NCBI GenBank assembly: GCA_964500015.1
Contig: CAZCMN010000014.1
Coordinates: 1 to 27,075, forward strand
Source of the DNA: JAPLYB01 sp964500015
GTDB lineage: Archaea; Nanobdellota; Nanobdellia; Pacearchaeales; UBA284
DNA length: 27,075 bases
Direction of reading: 5' to 3'
In this document: piece after piece, positions 1 through 6,819 of the stretch
How the letters are laid out: each line of letters begins with the position of its first letter
Numbering within the stretch: position 1 is the first letter of the stretch
The notes under the pieces: model-generated
Database searches by the model: none
Seen by the model: only the letters and a program-made list of their open reading frames with translations
What the model was told of the DNA's origin: nothing
Made by a program: the position numbers and the translations under genes

Positions 1-961
1 TAAGATAAATCCAATACTGTGCATTTGTAACATGATATTCTCCGTCAATGTAATTGTATCTAAAGTCAACTATTGTAGAAGCTCCGTTTAAGGCTCCGCA
101 ATCTGCCCATTCTGGAGGATTTATCATGCTTTCTATTCCATTTTCATTAGTACATGATCTTTGTCTAAAACAATCCAGCTCCCCAGTTAGTCTGTCTAGA
201 TAAGACGGAGCGCTGATTGATGCTACATACTTTGAACCTTTTCCAGGAGTGTCAAAAAATTGTGTAAGATTATAAATATCACAACTTTCATTAACTAAAG
301 GAGTATAATCATTTTTTAAAATTTTATTTCCACATGCTGAACCAAATTCTATAACATAAATAGGGTCTTCAAATGTATTTACAATTGATAAGCTGGTGTT
401 AATCTGGGTTTTTCTATTCCAAGTTACTCCGGAAATAGGGTCTGATAAGTTATAGTTAATTGGAATTGAAATAATAATATTCCAAGGATCTGTTTGCGTA
501 ACAGTTAACTTGCTTGAATCTATTTCTTCAAAATCTAATTCTAGATTTGTAGCTCTTGCTAAATCAGAGGTTTGTTCCTGCCAATCTTTTAGAGTGCCGT
601 TAGCAAGAATTCCTTGAGATTCAAGGTAACCTAAGCTATAGTTCAAAGACCCATTAAATAAAGCATCTGCAAAAACACCATTTACAGTTATTGGATTTTC
701 GTTATACTCTCCACGTAGATAATCATGTTTTGAAACAACATAATTTATTACAGCAACCATAGTTCTATAACTTGAGATATAGACTGCTCTTGAAGCATCT
801 TGCTCAATTCCTTTAATAAAATTATTTGTGGTTATTATTCTTGTTTTGATTCCTTCTGAATAATACTCTCTTTTAATCTGAAATGAGATTAAAAGCAATA
901 AGATTATGCAGAATAATACAATTAGGGTGAAGTAAAATCCTTTTTTATTCTTCAATATCAT
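1..961 (-). CDS. Pilin-like/secreted protein, partial (3' end outside window)
   Basis: A minus-strand reading frame is open from an ATG at 959-961 to the window edge, so about 320 residues are visible and the C-terminus is missing. The N-terminus begins MILKNKKGFYFTLIVLF and continues as one hydrophobic segment of about 20 residues. This resembles a class III (type IV pilin-like) signal, but the acidic residue that usually follows the cleavage site is absent (FTLIV, where the next gene upstream has FTLDA). The rest is a Thr/Ser/Asn-rich extracellular-type sequence with N-x-S/T sequons and several cysteines (for example CGNKI, ESCDIY, CFRQRSC). It shares its first codons and about 70 nt of leader with the upstream VWA gene, so it is probably the last visible gene of that pilin-like run. 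No enzymatic motif was seen and the function is unknown. Confidence 0.75.
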   Translation of the reverse strand, partial: MILKNKKGFYFTLIVLFCIILLLLISFQIKREYYSEGIKTRIITTNNFIKGIEQDASRAVYISSYRTMVAVINYVVSKHDYLRGEYNENPITVNGVFADALFNGSLNYSLGYLESQGILANGTLKDWQEQTSDLARATNLELDFEEIDSSKLTVTQTDPWNIIISIPINYNLSDPISGVTWNRKTQINTSLSIVNTFEDPIYVIEFGSACGNKILKNDYTPLVNESCDIYNLTQFFDTPGKGSKYVASISAPSYLDRLTGELDCFRQRSCTNENGIESMINPPEWADCGALNGASTIVDFRYNYIDGEYHVTNAQYWIYL

Positions 962-1027
962 TTTTTATTTTTGTTCATCATTTTGTAAGTCGAAGTTTAT
1001 TTTGTATTGTTGAACTTTGATTTTTGT
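954..1027 (-). repeat. Duplicated leader, copy 1
   Basis: These 74 nt match 4746-4819 with a single mismatch by eye (A against G near 1006). The repeat covers the first three codons of the gene and the leader upstream. Inside it, at 958-981, is a seven-codon open frame (MMNKNKK) whose TGA overlaps the ATG of the downstream gene as ATGA. Confidence 0.8.
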
Positions 1028-1126
1028 GTATTCAAATGTTAAACATTTTGTTTATCTTTTATCTGTAAGTTAAAAATGTATGATGTATTGTTAGTTTAAT
1101 TGTTTAATTTATTTATCTTTGTGTTT

Positions 1127-4100
1127 TCATCTCCATGAAAGTATTTCAGCAGTAGTATATTTAAGGAATGGGACTGATGGAAGCAATAAAACATTTATGT
1201 AGTAATCTGAAATTTTTATATCTACTCTACAATCATTTGGATTTTTATCTAAATAGTTTCTTAGAACCATATATGTTGCTTGTGCAATCGCATCATTTTT
1301 GATTATATCTATGCTGTTAGTGCAGTTAAATTCTGTTCCTTGTTGATATGTGTGGTTATAATAACACTTATTATTTCCAGTATAATCCCCTGGAATAACA
1401 ATATTTTCTTGTGTTCCATCATAATACTCTATTGTCCAATCGCAACCATCAGCTTCTTCTGTGATATTTGAATAAGAGTAATTTGACAAAATCAGCAAGG
1501 TGTAAATTACTTTGTCATAATTGCTTGCATCAACCTCATCACCAGATAATGAGGAGTTTGCAATTTTTAATTCAACCCCATTATTATAATCCACTTTATT
1601 TGCTGGAATATTAACTCTAAATGGATCTCCCAAGTTTCCAAAATTTGATCCAAAAACAGTTAGATTGAATACAGTCTCAAATCCGTTTGTGTTACTATTA
1701 TTTATTGAAACATATTTTGTCCATTTAGGGCCAGAATAAGATGTTGCAATAACATCTAAAACAATTCCTTCTGAAAAATTAAATGTTGTTCTGCTATTAT
1801 TAAACAAAGGACTTTCATAAGTGATTATATTTCCATACTTTCCTAGACTTTCTTCAAAATTTTGACCAGTTGGAATTGGTTCTCCATTCCCTAAATCTAG
1901 TTGGATAGGGTCATAATCATATTCTATGTAAGAATTAGAATATAATCTTGAAGAAAAATTTCCTGTTACATTTACTCGTTGTTCTGAATAACTTAAACTT
2001 GCAATATCTTCTGCCCATTTTTTCATCATATCTCTTAATTGTGTAGAATTTTTACTAACTAGATAACTTCCGTTTCCTGTTTCAGCTATGTCTTTCATTT
2101 CTTGTTGTGCAAAAGGACAATATTCAATTGGACCAAAACCAATTGCATAGGTTTTATTAAAATTTGTTAATGCTGCAACTTTTGAAGCTTCAGATATTGC
2201 TTGGTCTGCTGCGTGATCTGAAACATAATCTCCGCAAGTTTTATACCATTTTCCTGAATCCCATACAAAAAGATAACGTGCTCCCAAAAGAATATACCAT
2301 CTATTGTTTGTTAGATTATATTCAAAGTCGGGAGTATAACCATACTCAGTATCTACTTCTCCTGAAAGACCATTAATATAGGCGGATTTGCTTTTCCAAG
2401 AAGTTCCATTCCAATAAAATCCTACAGGGCTTATTGAAGTAGTTCTTCCAATAATCATTGTCCAGTTTTCATCTCCTGTTACATTAAAAGCAATTGCTGG
2501 AAAAACATTAGTTCCTTGATCTCCAATACCCTTTGTAATTGAAGTATTTAGGTTCCATCCTGTTCCATTCCATTCATAACTAGAAATATAACCAGTTGAA
2601 TTTCCAGCAAATAAACTGAATTTTCCATTATTATTAAAATCATAAACAATTTCACCAACAACTTGTCTTGTTGGCAAGCCACTAACAATATTTTCACTTG
2701 TCCATCCAGTTCCATTCCAAGTATATCCTAATGGGGCAGTATTTGAGAAAGTTGAAGTAATTAAATTTAATTTTTCATCGCCAGTTAAATTGAAAATTGT
2801 TGCAGTATATCCAAGGCTTGTGAATCCAGAAATATATTCGCTATTATTAATCCATCTTCCATTAATAAACTCATAACCCCGTTTATTATTGCTTTCTCCA
2901 ACAACTAATGCATCTGGACTAGAAATAGGCAAGCTTAAATTAAAAATTTCTCCTCTGCTTTCAAGAGAATTAAATATCGGAAAAACTCGATATAAACAGC
3001 CATATCCATAATTTGGAAGACAGTGAGTATTGCTACTTGTGCAATCATATGGCTTACAGACATCTAAACTTTCATTGTTTACATCATCGCATTGGTAGTT
3101 TGCTAAACCATCTGTCATAACTAGGATAAATTTTCTTCTAGTATCATTTCCCAAATCTCTTAGCATTTGTTTTGCTTTTCTTATTCCTGCGCAGATTGCT
3201 GTTCCGCCACTTGCACGAGTATATCTTGAAATTCCAGAACTGCCATTTACAATTAAAGTTAAATTTGAGGTTAAATTTTGAAATGATCTTATTGGTGGGT
3301 AAGCTTCATAAGCAACCAATCCAATCCTATTTCCAGGAATATCTAAGATAGCTGTTGCAAATTCTATATTTAAACATCTTGCTAAACTCATCCTAGAATT
3401 ATTGCTCCAGAAAATTTTGTTGTTTGGGTTAGATAAATTTCCACATTGTGATACTGGAAAATCATTTGGAGAATTAACGTTATCTTCTCCCATACTCCAG
3501 GCCATGCTTCCAGAAATATCTGTGATAATCACAATATCTGCAATTCCTTCTCCTGTACTGCCTGCAAATTCTGTGAAACCCATTCTTATTGGAATTGTTT
3601 GGTTGCTGATAGAATCATATTCTATTAGACTACTTATATTTGAATCACTTAAGTCAACTGAAAAATCTGAGATAGATTCATTAATTGTATGATTATATAC
3701 TGTTATGTTTCCAATTTTTAAGAAAAGAGTAGTTTTATTTTGATTTTCACTTAAATTTACAGAATAATGTAATCTGGCATTCATTGATTTTATTGTATTA
3801 GGGGCATAAATTGAGTCATATTCATTAATTGCTCCTTCTATTCCTGGGAAATATTGCCTTTTTATTGAGATATATTCTGGATAATTTGTTTCGTAGATAA
3901 TTTTAATGTAGCCTCCTGAAATAGACAGTAGTTGCGGAGAAGTTCCTTGTGAGGCATTTTTGAATTCAAAGATGTTTGTTCCATTTGTTATGTTGTTAAA
4001 TGTGCTAGATGATAAATATACTGTTATAGGAATAAGTTCATCAGATGAAGCATTGATTTTTTGGATTGGGTGATTATTTATATAAAGTTCAGAAGCAATA

Positions 4101-4753
4101 TTTGGGGCAAGTTCTAAGCTTATATTTTTTATTTCAGTTATATTTGGTAAATCAACAACTGCAGTTATATTCCCATCTCCGACATATCCCCCAAAATAAA
4201 CTATTTTTGTTCTTTCTTTTTTTTGCAAAAATGCTCTTGCAGTAAATCCTGTGAGGTTTTGTCCTTTTTCAACTCCGCTGATATAACGCCTTATTGATAC
4301 AATGTCCTCTGTTTCATCTGTATTAAAATCAAGTTTAGTATGGTTTCTGATAAAAATCATATCTAACCCCTCTTCAGTTCTAAAAAATATTCCAAAATTA
4401 TCTTTTGGTTCTATTGTTGAACCGAAGAATTCAGCTGTTATGTTTTTAGCGTCTTCTAAATAATTTGTTGCCCATAATTTAGAAATTGTTTCTATTAATG
4501 TGTCTCCAGAATAGAGGGTTTCATTATATGTTTGATTTAAAAGAGCCTGATTTATCCAGTAGTTATTAACTTTTGATGTTCTTATTGTTGAAAGTAGATT
4601 AAGTGCATCTTCTTGCAAGTAAGAAGTTTTGTATTGTGATTCTTTAAAACTTATTCCAGTGTAGGGGATTACAGAAATAATTGTTATTAAGATTAATAGT
4701 GAAAATAAAGCGTCTAGAGTGAAATAAAATGCTTTTTTATTTTTTAATATCAT
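1127..4753 (-). CDS. Giant pilin-like VWA protein with inserted beta-propeller-type repeats; candidate pilus-tip adhesin
   Basis: The protein has 1208 residues. Its N-terminus, MILKNKKAFYFTLDALFSLL, followed by a hydrophobic stretch to about residue 30, fits a class III signal with an acidic residue at +6. A VWA domain starts near residue 405 with the MIDAS motif D-I-S-G-S (D412, S414, S416), has a GGTAICAG segment near 515-520, and has MTDG with D548. Between that Asp and the next part of the VWA fold (TYAIGFGPIEYCP, near 870) lie about 300 residues. They contain some five units of roughly 52 residues marked by G-Y-x-W-N-G-T-G-W-like signatures near 625, 675, 728, 780 and 830, with N-x-T-G-D-E segments. 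These resemble FG-GAP/VCBS propeller blades. N-glycosylation sequons are abundant. Family knowledge: VWA plus propeller recalls bacterial PilY1 tip adhesins, though there the two domains are consecutive. The tip-adhesin role is inferred from domains and neighbouring pilins. Confidence 0.8.
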   Translation of the reverse strand: MILKNKKAFYFTLDALFSLLILITIISVIPYTGISFKESQYKTSYLQEDALNLLSTIRTSKVNNYWINQALLNQTYNETLYSGDTLIETISKLWATNYLEDAKNITAEFFGSTIEPKDNFGIFFRTEEGLDMIFIRNHTKLDFNTDETEDIVSIRRYISGVEKGQNLTGFTARAFLQKKERTKIVYFGGYVGDGNITAVVDLPNITEIKNISLELAPNIASELYINNHPIQKINASSDELIPITVYLSSSTFNNITNGTNIFEFKNASQGTSPQLLSISGGYIKIIYETNYPEYISIKRQYFPGIEGAINEYDSIYAPNTIKSMNARLHYSVNLSENQNKTTLFLKIGNITVYNHTINESISDFSVDLSDSNISSLIEYDSISNQTIPIRMGFTEFAGSTGEGIADIVIITDISGSMAWSMGEDNVNSPNDFPVSQCGNLSNPNNKIFWSNNSRMSLARCLNIEFATAILDIPGNRIGLVAYEAYPPIRSFQNLTSNLTLIVNGSSGISRYTRASGGTAICAGIRKAKQMLRDLGNDTRRKFILVMTDGLANYQCDDVNNESLDVCKPYDCTSSNTHCLPNYGYGCLYRVFPIFNSLESRGEIFNLSLPISSPDALVVGESNNKRGYEFINGRWINNSEYISGFTSLGYTATIFNLTGDEKLNLITSTFSNTAPLGYTWNGTGWTSENIVSGLPTRQVVGEIVYDFNNNGKFSLFAGNSTGYISSYEWNGTGWNLNTSITKGIGDQGTNVFPAIAFNVTGDENWTMIIGRTTSISPVGFYWNGTSWKSKSAYINGLSGEVDTEYGYTPDFEYNLTNNRWYILLGARYLFVWDSGKWYKTCGDYVSDHAADQAISEASKVAALTNFNKTYAIGFGPIEYCPFAQQEMKDIAETGNGSYLVSKNSTQLRDMMKKWAEDIASLSYSEQRVNVTGNFSSRLYSNSYIEYDYDPIQLDLGNGEPIPTGQNFEESLGKYGNIITYESPLFNNSRTTFNFSEGIVLDVIATSYSGPKWTKYVSINNSNTNGFETVFNLTVFGSNFGNLGDPFRVNIPANKVDYNNGVELKIANSSLSGDEVDASNYDKVIYTLLILSNYSYSNITEEADGCDWTIEYYDGTQENIVIPGDYTGNNKCYYNHTYQQGTEFNCTNSIDIIKNDAIAQATYMVLRNYLDKNPNDCRVDIKISDYYINVLLLPSVPFLKYTTAEILSWR

Positions 4754-4819
4754 TTTTTATTTTTGTTCATCATTTTGTAAGTCGAAGTTTATTTTGTGTT
4801 GTTGAACTTTGATTTTTGT
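4746..4819 (-). repeat. Duplicated leader, copy 2
   Basis: This is the counterpart of 954-1027, lying at the 5' end and leader of the VWA gene. It has the same seven-codon frame (4750-4773, MMNKNKK) overlapping the gene's ATG. The flanks diverge at once on both sides, which suggests a local duplication or gene conversion. Confidence 0.8.
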
Positions 4820-4857
4820 TCGTTTTTTTATTGGTTGACGTTTAATTTATTTTGTTT

Positions 4858-5400
4858 TTATGCTTCATTTGTTGTCCATAAATATAAGATTAATTTAGCT
4901 GTTTTGATTTGATCAGAATCGTGATAAGCAACTAATCTCTGAATCTTGATAATTTGTTTTGCATTATCAGGTGGCTGATTAGATGGCTGTTGCCCTATAG
5001 GATCTAAGGCATTTGTTTCTGGCGTGTCCTTAAATTCAATATAGTAGTCATATTTTGTATTAATTTTTCTTTTAAGTGTAGCATAATCGCTTTCAGACCA
5101 TTTTGTAAAATTGTTTATCTTATTTATGTCCAGTAAATCATCTTCTCCGATTAATCCAATTGAATAAATGTTCTCGAGATTATCGAGAGTTTCCCAGTTT
5201 TGTGGATAGCCGCTTGATAAAAGAGTGTTTGAGACATACCCTCCTTCTTTAATCATTTTATTTATCAAGGGATCTTCTGGTGCAAAACTTATAGAATATC
5301 TGTAAAAGAGGAATATAACTCCAATAAAGATAACTAGAGCTACAGATAAATCAATTGCCCAAACTTGCGCTTTTTTATTTTTCTTTTTTAAGCTCATCAT
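4858..5400 (-). CDS. Minor pilin-like protein
   Basis: This is a 180-residue protein starting MMSLKKKNKKAQVWAIDLSV. The basic stretch, KKA|Q processing-type site, Asp at +6 and about 20 hydrophobic residues (to about 34) make a class III signal peptide that prepilin peptidase could cut. The mature part is hydrophilic, Asn/Asp/Lys-rich and cysteine-free, as expected for a small pilin-like subunit. It ends 104 nt before the VWA gene on the same strand, and the two were probably transcribed together. Its start region (Met-Met, then Lys/Asn) resembles the seven-codon frames in the leaders of the two downstream genes. No specific family was recognised; minor pilin or pseudopilin is inferred. Confidence 0.75.
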   Translation of the reverse strand: MMSLKKKNKKAQVWAIDLSVALVIFIGVIFLFYRYSISFAPEDPLINKMIKEGGYVSNTLLSSGYPQNWETLDNLENIYSIGLIGEDDLLDINKINNFTKWSESDYATLKRKINTKYDYYIEFKDTPETNALDPIGQQPSNQPPDNAKQIIKIQRLVAYHDSDQIKTAKLILYLWTTNEA

Positions 5401-5451
5401 TTTTTATCTGTAAGTTGATTATTAATTTTATTGAACTTTGATTTTTGTGTT
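5398..5451 (-). repeat. Third, diverged copy of the leader sequence
   Basis: Upstream of the 180-residue pilin-like gene, the stretch holding TTGAACTTTGATTTTTGTGT and a truncated relative of the GTAAGT...TTTATT part matches the leaders at 954-1027 and 4746-4819. Part of it is missing or altered. A fainter trace (TTTTATCTGTA followed by TTTATTTTGTGTTG) lies near 5604-5636. Confidence 0.55.
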
Positions 5452-5723
5452 CCTTTATGCTAAAAAACAGAAAACCACATAATTTATTATGTGGATGAAT
5501 GTTTTCTGTTTTTGGCATCACAAAAATGTGTGCCCTTGCAAACTCCACCTTTTAAGGTGGAGTGGCACACATTTTTCATGATTGTGCGACGTTTAGTTAG
5601 TTCTTTTATCTGTAGGTGTTAGTTTATTTTGTGTTGCGCGTTGTGCTTAGCAGCAACATTTTTGACTTTTGTGCATTTCAAGGTTAACTATTTTTTAATT
5701 TTTTTATTGAATTTTTTTTATTT
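5401..5723. other. Non-coding stretch between two pilin-like genes
   Basis: This 323-nt stretch carries the leader copy (to 5451), a compound double-hairpin repeat (5458-5582), and a diverged leader trace followed by T-rich sequence up to the end of the 134-residue pilin gene. No convincing gene was seen. Confidence 0.7.
5458..5582 (+). repeat. Compound double-hairpin element, uninterrupted copy
   Basis: This 125-nt element recurs at 13602-13836, where two extra elements split it. Hairpin 1 pairs AAAAAACAGAAAAC with GTTTTCTGTTTTT and has an inner hairpin (CACATAAT/ATTATGTG) in its loop. The linker is GGCATCAC. Hairpin 2 pairs AAAAATGTGTG with CACACATTTTT and has an inner hairpin CTCCACCTT/AAGGTGGAG. 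It starts TGCT and ends CATGAT, like the simpler double-hairpin elements of the window. Confidence 0.85.
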
Positions 5724-6128
5724 TTATTGTAAATTTATGAAGATATTTGGCAAGGTGCCGTTCTTTATGATTATATTTTCTGAACCTGTTATAAAATTTC
5801 CAGCTGTTCTTGGAATTCCCCTATGGGAAGTAACTTTGCTTGTATTAACTGTGAGTGAATAACCAGAAGTCATGACGTCATATTCTTTTCCAGATATTTT
5901 TTCAGGAAGAGTAAAATTTCTGTGATAACCATCTTCAACTTTTTCAGCTAATATCAATTCTTGCTGTAAAAAGTTAGCCATATCTTCTGTAACTTCTTGA
6001 TCATTTTTTGTTCTTCCTTGGCTTGTATTTGAAAAAATCATTATAAAAAACATTGTCGCAAAAATTGTTAAAATTGAAAAGACTAGAAGAAATTCCAAAC
6101 CTGCTTGTGCTTTTTTAGTTTTTATCAT
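5724..6128 (-). CDS. Type IV pilin-like protein
   Basis: A 134-residue protein beginning MIKTKKAQAGLEFLLVFSIL. The KKA|QAGLEF motif is a textbook archaeal class III signal with Glu at +5, followed by one hydrophobic helix to about residue 32. The mature part is short, without cysteines, and ends in a Thr/Asn/Ile-rich segment typical of a beta-rich pilin head. It lies 45 nt downstream of the first pilin gene on the same strand, so co-transcription is likely. It is probably a minor or alternative pilin subunit; which one cannot be told from the sequence. Confidence 0.85.
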   Translation of the reverse strand: MIKTKKAQAGLEFLLVFSILTIFATMFFIMIFSNTSQGRTKNDQEVTEDMANFLQQELILAEKVEDGYHRNFTLPEKISGKEYDVMTSGYSLTVNTSKVTSHRGIPRTAGNFITGSENIIIKNGTLPNIFINLQ

Positions 6129-6173
6129 GAATTTTCTCCTTTAATTTCAATTAATCATAAAGCTAATATTGAA

Positions 6174-6692
6174 CTAATCATAGCTATGAGAGAAAGTTAT
6201 TTCTGTTAACTCTTCGTTATTGGTTGCTTCAATTGTTAGTCTTTTTAATCCCGGGCTTTTGAATTTGTCTAAGTTTAATGGCTGATCTGTGTCTTCTCCT
6301 GAAATTTTTGCTTTGAAGTAATAAATTGCAATTGTATCTCCTATTGACCCAGCATATGTAAATTGGATGTAATGGCTTCCTGTATCTGACCTAGATAAAT
6401 TTATTGATTTTACTTGATCTGGCATATTTAATTCAATTGTTGCTTTTGATGGCGGTCCTAGATAATAAATCGAATCAGAAGTATCTGTTATCTTTTTGCC
6501 TATTTTATCTACCTGATTCATTCTTATCTGGCCTTTTGCCTGAGAAGAGTAATAAAAAGCAACTGCAACAGCAATAGTCAGTGTGAAAATTATCATTCCG
6601 ATAATTAAGGTATACTCAAGACTTGCTTGTGCTTTTTTCATTATGCTAGAAAATCTGAGATTTTCTGCACGCCGAAAATTATTTATTTTCAT
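6174..6692 (-). CDS. Type IV pilin with 17-codon in-frame repeat insertion at its N-terminus
   Basis: The core starts MKKAQASLEYTLIIGM, a canonical archaeal class III signal (KKA|QASLE, Glu at +5) followed by a hydrophobic helix. That methionine is residue 18 of the 172-residue frame. The first 17 residues (MKINNFRRAENLRFSSI) are encoded by a double-hairpin element. The longer start is chosen because a good Shine-Dalgarno (AGAGGT on the minus strand) stands about 7 nt before the ATG at 6690-6692, while nothing comparable precedes the ATG at 6639-6641. Because the insertion is exactly 51 nt, frame and ribosome site are both kept, and peptidase processing after KKA would remove the extra residues. 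It is the first gene of the minus-strand pilin run and diverges from the gene at 6820. Confidence 0.85.
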   Translation of the reverse strand: MKINNFRRAENLRFSSIMKKAQASLEYTLIIGMIIFTLTIAVAVAFYYSSQAKGQIRMNQVDKIGKKITDTSDSIYYLGPPSKATIELNMPDQVKSINLSRSDTGSHYIQFTYAGSIGDTIAIYYFKAKISGEDTDQPLNLDKFKSPGLKRLTIEATNNEELTEITFSHSYD

Positions 6693-6694
6693 TG
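6644..6694 (+). repeat. Double-hairpin element within the pilin gene start
   Basis: TGCT is followed by hairpin 1 (AGAAAATC, loop TGA, GATTTTCT), the linker GCACGCC, and hairpin 2 (GAAAAT, loop TATTT or similar, ATTTTC). TTTTCAT occurs on both sides (6635-6641 and 6686-6692), possibly a target duplication, though the second copy overlaps the hairpin arm. Confidence 0.85.
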
Positions 6695-6727
6695 TTTACC
6701 TCTTTTTTGAATGATTCTAAAAATTAT

Positions 6728-6757
6728 TTAGTAAGATTTATAAAACAAACTTACTAA
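6728..6757. promoter_or_regulatory. Inverted repeat around a TATA-like box in the divergent promoter region
   Basis: TTAGTAAG (6728-6735) and CTTACTAA (6750-6757) form a perfect 8-bp inverted repeat around a symmetric TATA-like core (TTTATAAAA, about 6738-6746). It lies between the pilin run (minus) and the gene at 6820 (plus). The TATA position would place transcription starts about 25 nt out on either side, before both genes. A repressor or activator operator is an inference. Confidence 0.5.
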
Positions 6758-6819
6758 TTATCTTGATAATTCATGACTATAAAAAAAGAGGTAGGATTAG
6801 TTTATAAATTTAATGAACT

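Noticed and set aside
6795..6810. TTTATAAAT just upstream of the gene at 6820 considered as its TATA box
   Set aside because: It is too close to the ATG (about 12-20 nt), which would place the transcription start inside the gene. The box at 6738-6746 fits better.
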